Assembly: GCA_003221695.1 (NCBI GenBank)
Contig: QHSX01000065.1
Span: forward strand, 1 to 64,000
Reading direction: 5' to 3'
Source: Candidatus Rokuibacteriota bacterium
Lineage (GTDB): Bacteria; Methylomirabilota; Methylomirabilia; Rokubacteriales; CSP1-6
DNA: 64,000 bases
Of this stretch, positions 48,315-58,620 are shown piece by piece (positions within the stretch are counted from its first letter, which is position 1; every line of letters begins with the position of its first letter). The notes beneath the pieces were generated by a model that saw only the letters and a list, made by a program, of their open reading frames with translations, did not search any database and had not been told where the DNA came from. A program made the position numbers and the translations under genes.

Positions 48315-49778
48315 CTAGGGCCGCGGCGTCCAGCGGAGATCGGGCTCCCGCGCCGCTTTGGTCTGGTCGAGACGGCGCACGGGTGTCGTGACGGGCGCGT
48401 CCTGGACCACCTGGGGTGAGCTCTCCGTCTCAGCGGCGATGCGGATCATCGCGTCGCAGAACTGGTCGAGCGTCTCCTTCGCCTCCGTCTCGGTGGGCTC
48501 GATCATGAGCGCCTCCTCGACGATGAGCGGGAAATAGGTCGACGGCGCGTAAAACCCCAGATCGAGGAGCCGTTTGGCAATGTCGGTGGCGGTGACGCCG
48601 AGTCTCTTCTGGCGACGCGCGGACAACACACACTCGTGCATACACGGACCCGGCACCGCGATATCGTAAACCTTCTCGAGGCGCTTCATGATGTAGTTCG
48701 CGTTCAGGATCGCGTTGTCCGCCACGCTTCTGAGCCCGTCGGCGCCCATCGTGCGGATGTAGGTGTACGCGCGCACGAGCATCCCGAAGTTCCCCCAGAA
48801 CGCCTGGAGCTTGCCGATGGACTGCGGACGCTTCCAGTCGAGGGCGTAGCGATCGCCGTCCTTCGTGACCACGGGCACCGGCAGGAACGGCTCGAGGTGC
48901 GCCTTGACGCCCACCGGGCCCGCGCCCGGGCCGCCCCCGCCGTGTGGCGTCGTGAACGTCTTGTGGAGGTTGAAGTGGCAGACGTCGAAGCCGAGATCGC
49001 CCGGGCGCGTGATGCCGAGGATCGCGTTCAGGTTCGCGCCGTCCATGTAGACCTGCACGCCCTTGGCGTGGCACATCTCGGTGATCTCGACGATGCGGGG
49101 CTCGAACATGCCGAGCGTGTTCGGCACCGTGATCATGAACGCGGCGACGTCGGTGTCGAGGTGGCGCGCGAGCTCGTCGAGGTCGACCTCGCCGTTCGGC
49201 TGCGATGTGACCTCGACGACGTCGTAGCCGGCGAGGGCGGTGGACGCAGGGTTGGTGCCGTGGGCCGAGTCGGGCACGAGCACCTTCGTCCGCTTCTCGT
49301 CCCGCGCCGCGTGGTAGGCGCGGATCATGAGGACACCCGCCAGCTCGCCCTGGGCGCCTGCGGCCGGCTGGAGCGACACCGCGTCCATGCCCGCGATCTC
49401 GGCGAGCATCCCCGCCAGCTCGTGCATGAGCCGGAGCGCGCCCTGGCTCAGCGCCTCCGGGGTGAGCGGGTGGAGGCGTGCGAAGCCCGCGAGGCGCGCC
49501 ATGTCCTCGTTGAGCTTCGGGTTGTACTTCATCGTGCACGAGCCGAGCGGGTAGAAGTGCGTGTCCACGCCGTAGTTCAACCCGGAGAGGCGCGAGTAGT
49601 GGCGCACGATGTCGAACTCCGAGACCTCGGGCAGCCGCGGCGCCTCGGCGCGCAGGTACGCCTCCGGAAGGAGCGACCGCGCGTCGCTCGTGGGCACGTC
49701 GGAGTCGGGCAGCGAGTATGCCACGCGGCCGGGCGAGGACAGCTCGAAGATCAGCTTGTCGTAGCTCGCCGCGCTCAT
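48315..49778 (-). CDS. gcvPB: Glycine dehydrogenase (decarboxylating) subunit 2
   Basis: This 487-aa protein has the PLP-lysine motif [49 protein letters not shown] and [11 protein letters not shown], typical of the P2 subunit of split P-protein. It decarboxylates glycine and loads aminomethyl on GcvH. It overlaps gcvPA by four bases. The C-terminal 25 residues are a variable tail. Confidence 0.97.
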   Translation of the reverse strand: MSAASYDKLIFELSSPGRVAYSLPDSDVPTSDARSLLPEAYLRAEAPRLPEVSEFDIVRHYSRLSGLNYGVDTHFYPLGSCTMKYNPKLNEDMARLAGFARLHPLTPEALSQGALRLMHELAGMLAEIAGMDAVSLQPAAGAQGELAGVLMIRAYHAARDEKRTKVLVPDSAHGTNPASTALAGYDVVEVTSQPNGEVDLDELARHLDTDVAAFMITVPNTLGMFEPRIVEITEMCHAKGVQVYMDGANLNAILGITRPGDLGFDVCHFNLHKTFTTPHGGGGPGAGPVGVKAHLEPFLPVPVVTKDGDRYALDWKRPQSIGKLQAFWGNFGMLVRAYTYIRTMGADGLRSVADNAILNANYIMKRLEKVYDIAVPGPCMHECVLSARRQKRLGVTATDIAKRLLDLGFYAPSTYFPLIVEEALMIEPTETEAKETLDQFCDAMIRIAAETESSPQVVQDAPVTTPVRRLDQTKAAREPDLRWTPRP

Positions 49779-51127
49779 CGCACGACCGCCCGTTCGAGCG
49801 CCTCGGCGAAGGCGTCGATCTCCTCCTTCGTCCGCTTCTCCGTGACGGCGACGAGGAGGCAGTCGGCGAGCGCCCGGTCGAACGCCTTCAGGGGCACGCC
49901 CGCGAGGATCCGCTCCTTGGCGAGGCGCGCGACGACCCGGTCGGGCGGTTTCGGCAGCTTGAGCGTGAACTCCTTGAAGAACGGCGCCTGAAAGCGGAGC
50001 GATACTCCCGAGAGCGCGGTCAGCCGCCGGGCGGCGTAGTGCGCCTTCGCCGCCGAGAGCTCGCCGACCTTGACGAGGCCGTGCCGCCCGAGGGTGGCGA
50101 GGTAGATCGTGGCCATGAGCGCGCAGAGGGCGACGTTGGTGCAGATGTTGGAGGTCGCCTTGGCGCGGCGAATGTGCTGCTCGCGCGTCTGGAGCGTGAG
50201 CACGAAGCCCCGTCGCCCGTCACGGTCCACGGTGGCGCCGACGAGACGGCCCGGCATTCGACGCACGAGCTCCTTCTTGGCTGCGAAGACACCGAGGTTC
50301 GGCCCGCCGAAGCTCATCGGGACGCCGAGCCCCTGCCCTTCCCCGACGACGAGATCGGCGCCGAGCTTGCCCGGCGCCGCGAGCACGCCGAGATTCACGG
50401 GATCGGCGACGACGATCAGCAAGGCGCCGGCCGCGTGCGCGATCTCGGCGACCGAGGCGATGTCTTCGAGGCACCCGTAGAAGTTGGGCGACTGGACGAC
50501 GAGCGCGGCGGTCTTCGGCCCGCAGAGCCGCGTCGCCGCCGCGAGGTCGGTCGTCCCGCCGGGGGCGCCGGCCTCGCGCAGCCGCATCCGGGGCCCCCCG
50601 CAGTAGGTCGCGGTCACGCGCCGGTAGAGGGGGTTCACACCGCGGGAGAGGACGACCTCGGCCCGATCGGTGGCGGCGTGCGCCATCAGCGCCGCCTCCG
50701 CGACGGAGGAGGCGCCGTCGTAGATGGACGCGTTCGCGACGTCCATGCCCGTCAGCTCGGCGAGCATCGTCTGGTACTCGTAGATCGTCCTGAGCGTGCC
50801 CTGGCTCGCCTCCGGCTGGTACGGCGTGTACGCCGTGAAGAACTCGCCGCGCAGCACCAGGTGGTTGATCGGGCTCGGGACGTAGTGGTCGTACGAGCCC
50901 GCGCCGAGGAAGCAGGCGTACCGGTCGGCGTCGGCATTCGTGTCGGCGAGCGTCTTGAGGTGACGGATCAGGTCGGCCTCGGCGAGTGCGGGCGACAACG
51001 CGAGCGGCCGTGAGAGCCGCACCTTGGGGGGGATCTTGACGAGGAGCTCCTCGACCGACGCGGCGCCGATCACACGGAGCATCTGCTCCTGCTCGGCGGG
51101 CGTGTTGGCGATGTAGCGCGACGCCAT
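49775..51127 (-). CDS. gcvPA: Glycine dehydrogenase (decarboxylating) subunit 1
   Basis: This 450-aa protein has [20 protein letters not shown], the conserved early P1 motif, [40 protein letters not shown] and a [20 protein letters not shown] block. ATG at 51127 overlaps the gcvH stop; the longer frame to 51187 lies in gcvH. Forms the heterotetrameric P-protein with GcvPB. Confidence 0.97.
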   Translation of the reverse strand: MASRYIANTPAEQEQMLRVIGAASVEELLVKIPPKVRLSRPLALSPALAEADLIRHLKTLADTNADADRYACFLGAGSYDHYVPSPINHLVLRGEFFTAYTPYQPEASQGTLRTIYEYQTMLAELTGMDVANASIYDGASSVAEAALMAHAATDRAEVVLSRGVNPLYRRVTATYCGGPRMRLREAGAPGGTTDLAAATRLCGPKTAALVVQSPNFYGCLEDIASVAEIAHAAGALLIVVADPVNLGVLAAPGKLGADLVVGEGQGLGVPMSFGGPNLGVFAAKKELVRRMPGRLVGATVDRDGRRGFVLTLQTREQHIRRAKATSNICTNVALCALMATIYLATLGRHGLVKVGELSAAKAHYAARRLTALSGVSLRFQAPFFKEFTLKLPKPPDRVVARLAKERILAGVPLKAFDRALADCLLVAVTEKRTKEEIDAFAEALERAVVR

Positions 51128-51519
51128 CAGTGGGCTCCCGCCGCCAGGAACGCCTCGTACTGCTCGGCCGTGAGGAGCTCCGCCCACTCGGGCTGGTTCG
51201 AGGGCGCGATGACGATCATCCAGCCGCGGCCGTACGGGTCCGCGTTCACCGTCTCGGGCGCGTTCGGCAACTCCGTGTTGACCTCGACGACCTGGCCCGA
51301 CACGGGCGCGAACAGGTCGGACACCGCCTTGACCGACTCGACGACGCCGAACGGCTTCTTCGCCGTCGCCGTGACGCCGACCTTCGGCAGCTCGACGAAG
51401 ACGACGTCGCCGAGCTGCTCCTGGGCATACGCGGTGATGCCGACCCGAACCCGATCACCCTCTCGCCTTGCCCATTCATGGTCTCGCGTATATCGGAGCT
51501 CCTTCGGGACGTGTGCCAT
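51127..51519 (-). CDS. gcvH: Glycine cleavage H protein
   Basis: This 130-aa protein has YTRDHEWARREGDRVRVGIT at the start and the lipoylation-site motif GVVESVKAVSDLFAPVSG with the Lys carrying lipoate. It shuttles the aminomethyl group between P, T and L proteins. It follows gcvT by two bases; its stop overlaps gcvPA. Confidence 0.97.
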   Translation of the reverse strand: MAHVPKELRYTRDHEWARREGDRVRVGITAYAQEQLGDVVFVELPKVGVTATAKKPFGVVESVKAVSDLFAPVSGQVVEVNTELPNAPETVNADPYGRGWMIVIAPSNQPEWAELLTAEQYEAFLAAGAH

Positions 51520-51521
51520 CG

Positions 51522-52628
<1,107 letters not shown>

Positions 52629-52663
52629 GAGCGATCCAGTAGACCATCGCCGCGGGGCCAGGG

Positions 52664-53521
52664 TCAAGGCCGGACGGCCGTCGCGAGCTCCGTGCACCAC
52701 GCCTCGATCGCGGTCCGCATCGCCTCGGGTTGCTCCGTCGGGATCCAGTGGTCGGCGGCGAGGCGGACGACCCGGCAGTTTGGCAGCGCGCGCAGGCGGC
52801 GCTCCGTGAGCACGGGGTCGCTCAGCGCGCCCCCCGTGGAGAGAAGCGCCAGGACCGGGACGCGGATCGCCCCGAGGTCGGCGAGGCCGCGGCTGACGGC
52901 CATCAGCGACTGGAGATACGCTCCGGTGGGCGTGGTGGCGAGGTCGAGCCAGGGCGACGCGTAGCGGCGGACCAGCGTCTCTCGGGCCTGCGACATCGCG
53001 GCCCGTGTCTCGCGATCGAGCGCGACCAGATCGAGCGGCGGCACACGTCGGCGATGGATGCCGAGCGCGTTGAGGGCGCGGACGAGCCGCGCCACCACCG
53101 CCGAGAGCGGCCGGAGCCAGGCGGCGGCGCTCAAGCTCCCACGGAGCGCGTCCCGCAGTATCGGCTCGATGAGCACGAGCCCGCGAACCGCGTCAGGATT
53201 GCGCCGGGCGAACTCGACGGCGACGTTGGCGCCGAGACAGTGGCCGGCGACGACGGCGCGCTCCACCCGCTCTGCTTCGAGGACCGCGGCGAGGTCGGCG
53301 CACCACTCGTCCATCCCGATCCGCCCGCGATCGAGCGAGGTCCCGTGACCGCGGAGGTCCGGGCGCAGGATGTCCCAGTCCGTCTTGAGCGACGTGCCGG
53401 CGACGAACTCCGACCAGCGGCTCTGGTTGCTCGCGAGGCCGTGGAGCAGGAGGAGCGTGCGCCGCGGGGTCCCGGGCCGCCAGAGCCGGTAGCCGATGAC
53501 CGCGCCGTCTCGGGTCTTCAG
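52664..53521 (-). CDS. Alpha/beta hydrolase, non-canonical start
   Basis: This is about 285 aa. Homology starts with LKTRDGAVIGYRLWRPG, followed by LLLLHGLASNQSRW (oxyanion), ILRPDLRGHGTSLDRGR, the nucleophile elbow VVAGHCLGANVAVEF with Cys instead of Ser, and His in LAADHWIPTEQ. The ATG at 53314 would drop the first 69 residues including the oxyanion strand. The only upstream initiators before an in-frame stop are CTG codons (53521 or 53539). Cys nucleophile elbow (GHCLG) is notable. Confidence 0.75.
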   Translation of the reverse strand: MKTRDGAVIGYRLWRPGTPRRTLLLLHGLASNQSRWSEFVAGTSLKTDWDILRPDLRGHGTSLDRGRIGMDEWCADLAAVLEAERVERAVVAGHCLGANVAVEFARRNPDAVRGLVLIEPILRDALRGSLSAAAWLRPLSAVVARLVRALNALGIHRRRVPPLDLVALDRETRAAMSQARETLVRRYASPWLDLATTPTGAYLQSLMAVSRGLADLGAIRVPVLALLSTGGALSDPVLTERRLRALPNCRVVRLAADHWIPTEQPEAMRTAIEAWCTELATAVRP

Positions 53522-53564
53522 GCTCCGCGCGCTGTCCAGGGCGACGACCGGCCTTCGGCCCGGA

Positions 53565-53984
53565 TTACTTCACCGCGTAGCCGCGGCCCTGCATGCACGC
53601 CGCGTAGGCACGGTCGTATCCTTCCTTGCTCTTCGAATACTGGTACGTCCCGCCACCGGCCGCGCCGCCCAGACCGCCGACGGTCGCGCCGACCGCGGCG
53701 CCCCTGCCCGCGCCGCCGCCGGTCGCCGCGCCGATCGCCGCCCCCGCCGCGGCGCCGCCGATTGCGCCGACCACCGCGCCGATCGCCGCGCCCTTGCCGG
53801 CCTCGGTCGCGGGATCGAAGCCGGTCTGCTGCTTCGCCCACGTCTGGCACTCGACGCTGTCACGCGTCTGTAGCTCCATGCTCTGGCCCTTGGCCGGGTA
53901 CACCATGACCGAGGGTTGCGTCGACGACGCGCAGCCGGCGAGCACGAGCGTGATCACAAGAGCCGCCCCCGCTCGCTTCTCCAT
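53565..53984 (-). CDS. Glycine-zipper lipoprotein
   Basis: This 139-aa protein has a lipoprotein signal (ALVITLVLAGC), a Cys-containing linker (VECQTWAKQQTGFDP) and a long glycine-zipper at residues about 65-110 (GAAIGAVVGAIGGAAAGAAI and onward), then YDRAYAACMQGRGYAVK. Two later cysteines may pair. Similar to small outer-membrane glycine-zipper proteins. GGAGGG precedes the ATG at 53984. Confidence 0.8.
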   Translation of the reverse strand: MEKRAGAALVITLVLAGCASSTQPSVMVYPAKGQSMELQTRDSVECQTWAKQQTGFDPATEAGKGAAIGAVVGAIGGAAAGAAIGAATGGGAGRGAAVGATVGGLGGAAGGGTYQYSKSKEGYDRAYAACMQGRGYAVK

Positions 53985-54025
53985 GCGCCCTCCTCGAGGA
54001 TCGTCCCTTCGCCGCCGGGATGCGG

Positions 54026-54808
54026 TCAGGCCTTCGGAAGCCACTCGCGCAACGGCCGGACCCGGCACCCCGCCTTATCGAGCCCTTCGCGCACCGCCCG
54101 CACGATCTTCGACGCGCCCGGCGTGTCGCCGTGGCAGCAGATGGTCTGCACCGAGATATCGATCTCGACGCCGTCGAGCGTGCTCACCTTGCCTTCCATC
54201 GCCATCTTGACCGCCTGCGCGGCCGCGCGCTCCGGGTCGGTGATCAGGGAGCCCGCGAGCTTGCGGGAGACCAGCGAGCCATCCACGTTGTACGCGCGAT
54301 CCGCGAAGCCCTCCGAAGCCACGCGCACGCCCCGCTTGCGGCAGGCGGCGTCGTACTTGCCCGACGCCAGCGTCATCAAAATCAGCTCCGGGCCGGACTC
54401 GAGCACCGCCTCGCCCGCCGCGACGGCGAGCGCCTCGTCCTTCTCCATCATGTTGTAGAGGATCCCGTGGGGCTTCACGTGCTGGAGGTCGCTCCCGGCC
54501 GCTCGCACGAACTCGCGCAGCGCGCCCGTCTGGTAGCAGAGGTAGTCCTTGACCTCCTGTGGGGTGACGTCCATGACGCGACGGCCGAAGCCCATGAGGT
54601 CCGGCAGGCCCGGGTGCGACCCGATCGCCACGCCATGGCGGAGCGCCAGCGCGACGGTCTTGCGCATGACGTGGGGGTCGCCGCCGTGGAAGCCGCACGC
54701 GACGTTCGCCGAGGTGATCCTGGGCATGATCTCCTCGTCGGCGCCGAGCGTCCACCGGCCATAGCTCTCGCCCATGTCGCAGTTGAGATCGATGGACTTC
54801 GTCGCCAT
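54026..54808 (-). CDS. pxpA: 5-oxoprolinase subunit A
   Basis: This 260-aa LamB/YcsF-family protein has SIDLNCDMGESYGRW at the start, ITSANVACGFHGGDPHVM and TICCHGDTPGASKIV, with conserved acidic/His sites. Together with PxpB and PxpC it hydrolyses 5-oxoproline to glutamate with ATP. It is the last of the cluster and is separated from pxpB/C by the aminotransferase. Confidence 0.95.
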   Translation of the reverse strand: MATKSIDLNCDMGESYGRWTLGADEEIMPRITSANVACGFHGGDPHVMRKTVALALRHGVAIGSHPGLPDLMGFGRRVMDVTPQEVKDYLCYQTGALREFVRAAGSDLQHVKPHGILYNMMEKDEALAVAAGEAVLESGPELILMTLASGKYDAACRKRGVRVASEGFADRAYNVDGSLVSRKLAGSLITDPERAAAQAVKMAMEGKVSTLDGVEIDISVQTICCHGDTPGASKIVRAVREGLDKAGCRVRPLREWLPKA

Positions 54809-54820
54809 CCCCGTGGCTCC

Positions 54821-56146
54821 TTAGCTCCGCGCCATGACGCGGGCGAGCGCGTTGACGAACCGGTCGATGTCCTCCTCGGTCATCGGGAGCGAGCAGGCGC
54901 CGAGCCCCCGCTGGCTGAGGAGGATGCCTTCGTTCAGCAGCCCCATGAAATGGCGCATCGGGGCCTCGGGGTCCTTCGGGCGGCTCGAGCGGTAGTCGGT
55001 GAGCGGCTCGCCGGTCCAGTGCAGACAGAAGAGCGAGCCGACGCCCGACACCTGGCCCTTCCGTCGCGTCGCGGCGAGCAGACGCGCCACGCCGCCGCGG
55101 AGCCGCTCGCCGAGCGCGTCGAGGCGCGCGTACGCTTCCGGGGTGAGCGCGTTCAGCGTCGCGACGCCCGCCGCCATCGTCGCCGGGTTCGCGTTGAAGG
55201 TCCCGCCGTGGCTGATGCGCTGGGCGCCTTTGCGCGGGTCAAAGTAGCTCATGATGTCGGCCCGGCCGCCGAAGGCGCCGACCGGCAGGCCGCCGCCGAT
55301 GATCTTGCCGAACGTCGTCAGATCGGGCCGAACGCCGAACCGCTCCTGCGCCCCACCCCACGCGATCCGGAACGAGATGACCTCGTCGAAGATCAACACG
55401 ATGCCGTGGCGCTCGGTGAGGCTGCGCAGGTGCCCGAGGAACCCGTCGAGGGGCGGGATGACGCCGCCGATCCCGAGGAGCGGATCCACGAGAACCGCGG
55501 CCAGGTTCTTCGCCTCGGCCTCGATGATCTGCTCACACGCCTCCGGATCGTTCCACGGCAGCACCACGGTGTGCTTCAGGACGGCGGGCGGGACGCCGGC
55601 CGAGGCGACCACCGGCTTCGGCCGCTTGCGGCTCCCGGCCGCTTTCGGGTCGGGCGCGACGCTCACGAGCACCCAGTCGTGGGTGCCGTGGTAGGCGCCC
55701 TCGAACTTCGCGATCTTCGGCCGGCCCGTGAACGCGCGCGCGAGGCGCACGGCGTTCATCGTCCCCTCGGTGCCCGAGTTCGTGAAGCGGATCTGCTCGA
55801 CCGACGGCACGCGCCGGGTCAAGAGCTCCGCGAGCCGCACCTCGTGCTCCGTGGGCCCCGGGAACGAGAGCCCGTGCGCGACCGCCTCCTGGATCACCTT
55901 GACGACCTCGGGCGGCGCGTGGCCCAGGATCAGGCTCGTGTAGTTGCCGTTGAAGTCGAGCCGGTCGGTGCCGTCGGCGTCCCAGACGTGGGCGCCCTGG
56001 CCACGCTGGACGTAGAACGGGTACGGGTCGAAGAACGTGGTCGTCCGGCTGTTGCCGCCCGGCATGACCGCCAGCGCCTCGTCGTGCAGGGCGCGGGAGC
56101 GGACCGTCTTCGCCGTGTACTCGTGGACCTCCTTCTCGATGCTCAT
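54821..56146 (-). CDS. Class III aminotransferase (glutamate-1-semialdehyde aminomutase-like)
   Basis: This 441-aa PLP enzyme has GHAPPEVVKVIQEAV, FTNSGTEGTMNAVRLARAFT (PLP phosphate), LIFDEVISFRIAWGGAQERF and the lysine in TTFGKIIGGGLPVGAFGG. It resembles HemL paralogues rather than a typical haem-pathway enzyme because it sits inside the oxoproline cluster, overlapping pxpC and 12 bp before pxpA. Likely acts on an amino acid linked to glutamate; substrate not determined. Confidence 0.85.
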   Translation of the reverse strand: MSIEKEVHEYTAKTVRSRALHDEALAVMPGGNSRTTTFFDPYPFYVQRGQGAHVWDADGTDRLDFNGNYTSLILGHAPPEVVKVIQEAVAHGLSFPGPTEHEVRLAELLTRRVPSVEQIRFTNSGTEGTMNAVRLARAFTGRPKIAKFEGAYHGTHDWVLVSVAPDPKAAGSRKRPKPVVASAGVPPAVLKHTVVLPWNDPEACEQIIEAEAKNLAAVLVDPLLGIGGVIPPLDGFLGHLRSLTERHGIVLIFDEVISFRIAWGGAQERFGVRPDLTTFGKIIGGGLPVGAFGGRADIMSYFDPRKGAQRISHGGTFNANPATMAAGVATLNALTPEAYARLDALGERLRGGVARLLAATRRKGQVSGVGSLFCLHWTGEPLTDYRSSRPKDPEAPMRHFMGLLNEGILLSQRGLGACSLPMTEEDIDRFVNALARVMARS

Positions 56147-57078
56147 GCGATCTCCTCCCTGAGCCCTGTCTCGAAGATGGCGTCGGCAAGGTACAACAGT
56201 CGGTGGGCCTCGTCTACGGTGACCGCGCGGAATCGGAGCGACTGCCCGGGCTTGACCTGCCCGACGCGCCCGACGTCGAACGAGCAGACGGTCGCAACCT
56301 TCGTGTAGCCGCCGGTGGACGGCCGATCGACCAGGTGGATGATCGGCTGGCCGTCGCCGGGGACCTGGATCGAGCCGAGCGCGATACCGTCCGAGATGAT
56401 GTCGTGCCCGCGCGCGTGCGCGACCCGCTCGCCGGACAGCCGCGCGCCCATGCGGTCCGACTGGGGCAGCATCACGTAGGCGCTTTCCAGCAGCGCGCCG
56501 ATGCCGGCGCGGGTGAAACGGTCGGCCTGCGGCCCGAGCACGACGCGGATCGTGGGCTCACCCCCATACGCCGGCACCGCACGGGGGGCGAGGCGCCAGG
56601 GGCGCGGCAGGGGCGCCGCAACGGCGTGGAGCCGGTCGTCTCTCCGGAGCGCCCGCCCGTCGAGCCCGCCGAGACGGCCGCGGAGATAGGTCGAGCGCGA
56701 GCCCATCACCGGGGGAACGTCGAGGCCACCCGAGAACGCGACGTAGCTCCGCACCCCCGAGCGCGCGGGACCGAGCCTGACGACGTCGCCGGGCTGGAGC
56801 GCGAGGGTCGCCCAGCCCGGCGCCTCCTGGCCGTTGACCGTCACGGGCATGTCGGCGCCGGTGGTGGCGACCGCGCACGGCGCGTCCACCTCGAAGCGCG
56901 GCCCGGCCAGCGTACACTCGAGGGCCGCGGCGCCGTCGGGGTTGCCGACGAGGCGGTTGGCGAGGACGAAGGCGAGCCGGTCCACCGGGCCGGACGGCGG
57001 GATACCGTAGCGGAGGTGTCCGACACGGCCCAGGTCTTGAATGGTGGTCTGAGGCCCCGGATCGAGGATCTTGATCAC
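56143..57078 (-). CDS. pxpC: 5-oxoprolinase subunit C (biotin-dependent carboxyltransferase-like)
   Basis: This 311-aa KipA/AHS2-type protein begins with GTG 57078 overlapping the pxpB stop. It has LDPGPQTTIQDLGRVGHLRY, GIPPSGPVDRLAFVLANRLV, SYVAFSGGLDVPPVMGSRST, SDRMGARLSGERVAH and IHLVDRPSTGGYTKVATV, all family landmarks. Works with PxpB on 5-oxoproline. Confidence 0.95.
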   Translation of the reverse strand: MIKILDPGPQTTIQDLGRVGHLRYGIPPSGPVDRLAFVLANRLVGNPDGAAALECTLAGPRFEVDAPCAVATTGADMPVTVNGQEAPGWATLALQPGDVVRLGPARSGVRSYVAFSGGLDVPPVMGSRSTYLRGRLGGLDGRALRRDDRLHAVAAPLPRPWRLAPRAVPAYGGEPTIRVVLGPQADRFTRAGIGALLESAYVMLPQSDRMGARLSGERVAHARGHDIISDGIALGSIQVPGDGQPIIHLVDRPSTGGYTKVATVCSFDVGRVGQVKPGQSLRFRAVTVDEAHRLLYLADAIFETGLREEIA

Positions 57079-57791
57079 GTGATCACCGGGACGTAGCTTC
57101 GCGCGTCCACGCGCGCGGCGATCGCATCGTACTCGCGGCGGTCGATCGCGCGGAAGCCCACGCGGTCCCCGGGGCGGAGCAGAATCGGCTCGAGCGCCTC
57201 CGGATCGTAGAGGCGGAGCGGCGTGCGGCCGAGCACCCAGAAGCCGCCGGGGCTCTCGACCGAGTAGACACAGCACTGCGTGCCGCCGATGCCAACGCTC
57301 CCCGCCGGCGTCTTCGTGCGCGGCGTTTCCAGGCGCGGGATCGTCAGGCGCTCCGGCATTCCGGTCATGTACGGGAGCCCCGGGGTGAAGCCGATGAAGT
57401 AGACGAGGTACTCGGCCTGGCTGTGGAGACGTACGAGCTCGCCCGTCGAGAAGCCGAGGCGCCTCGCCGCCGCCGCGAGGTCGAACCCCAGCTCCGCGTC
57501 GTCGTAACAGCAGGGCAGCTCGACCAGGCGCGAGGGCGGCAGGACGGCCGTCCCCGCCTGGGGCAGGAGCTCCGTGATCGCGGCGCAGAGGGCGTCGTAG
57601 CCGACCGCGCGCGGGTCGTAGTACACGAGCAGCGAACGGAAGGCCGGCACCGTCTCGACGACGCCCGCGAGACCCTTCTGCTGGATCAGGAACTCCAGGG
57701 CGCGTACGCGCGTGTTCACCTCGACGCTGATCTCCTCGTCGAACTCGACCAGGACGGCGAGATCACCCGCCGGGAGAAACCTCACGCTCAC
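57075..57791 (-). CDS. pxpB: 5-oxoprolinase subunit B
   Basis: This 238-aa KipI/AHS1-type protein has FLPAGDLAVLVEFDEEISVE, then SLLVYYDPRAVGYDAL, VELPCCYDDAELGFDLA and YFIGFTPGLPYMTGMPERLT. GTG 57791 overlaps the DUF1445 stop; the longer frame to 57905 would run into that gene. Confidence 0.95.
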   Translation of the reverse strand: MSVRFLPAGDLAVLVEFDEEISVEVNTRVRALEFLIQQKGLAGVVETVPAFRSLLVYYDPRAVGYDALCAAITELLPQAGTAVLPPSRLVELPCCYDDAELGFDLAAAARRLGFSTGELVRLHSQAEYLVYFIGFTPGLPYMTGMPERLTIPRLETPRTKTPAGSVGIGGTQCCVYSVESPGGFWVLGRTPLRLYDPEALEPILLRPGDRVGFRAIDRREYDAIAARVDARSYVPVIT

Positions 57792-58576
57792 AGGGCCGCG
57801 AGCGCGGAGTTCGGCAGATCGGTGAGGAACATATGCCCCGGGCTGTGCGTGATCATGAACGGCGGCTTCGAGGCGAGCGCGACCGCCTGGGGCGTGACGC
57901 CGCACGCCCAGAAGACCGGCACGTCGCCCGACCGAAACTCCTGACGGTCACCCCATTCGGGCCGGGCGAGGTCTTGGATCCCGATCGCCGTGGGGTCGCC
58001 GATGTGGACCGGCCCGCCGTGCGCGCCGGGGAAGCGCGCGCTCGCGGTCACCGCCTTCGAGAGGTCGGCGGCGGCGATGGGGCGCATCGAGACGACCATG
58101 GGCCCGTGGAAGACGCCCGCCGGCCGGCACGGGATCGACGTCCGCCACATCGCGACGTTCTTGCCGTGCTCCACGTGCCAGAGACGGACGCCGGCCTCGA
58201 GCAGCGCCCACTCGAACGTGAACGAGCAGCCGAGCAGGAACGCGACGAGGTCGTCGCGCCAGTACGGCGTCGCGTCCGTCACCTCGTCGGTCAGCTCGCC
58301 GTGCGTGTAGATCCGGTAGCGTGGGATGTCGGTTCGGAGATCGGCGCCCGGGGCGACCCCGACGGGCTCGGCCGAACCCACGTCGGTGACCTCGAGGAGC
58401 GGGCACGGCCGCGGGTTGCGCTGGCAGAAGAGGAGGAAGTCGTACGCGTAGTCCCTCGGGAGCACCGCGAGGTTCGCCTGGACGTGGTTGGCGCCCAGTC
58501 CCGCGGTGATGCCCGTCAGCTTGCCGTTCCGGATGTCCCGCCGGATCTCCCGCGGATGGCGCGCGTCGATCGGCAT
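57788..58576 (-). CDS. DUF1445 hydro-lyase/D-glutamate cyclase-like protein
   Basis: This 262-aa protein has REIRRDIRNGKLTGITAGLG, QANLAVLPRDYAYDFLLFCQ, NPRPCPLLEVTDVG and VFWACGVTPQAVA, the DUF1445 pattern. A mammalian DUF1445 protein (DGLUCY) converts D-glutamate to 5-oxo-D-proline. The location directly upstream of pxpB fits a product-substrate link with oxoprolinase. First gene of the cluster. Confidence 0.9.
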   Translation of the reverse strand: MPIDARHPREIRRDIRNGKLTGITAGLGANHVQANLAVLPRDYAYDFLLFCQRNPRPCPLLEVTDVGSAEPVGVAPGADLRTDIPRYRIYTHGELTDEVTDATPYWRDDLVAFLLGCSFTFEWALLEAGVRLWHVEHGKNVAMWRTSIPCRPAGVFHGPMVVSMRPIAAADLSKAVTASARFPGAHGGPVHIGDPTAIGIQDLARPEWGDRQEFRSGDVPVFWACGVTPQAVALASKPPFMITHSPGHMFLTDLPNSALAAL

Positions 58577-58620
58577 GGGGCCATTCTACCTCCGATCCCC
58601 CCGGGTGTTCGCGGCGCTCT

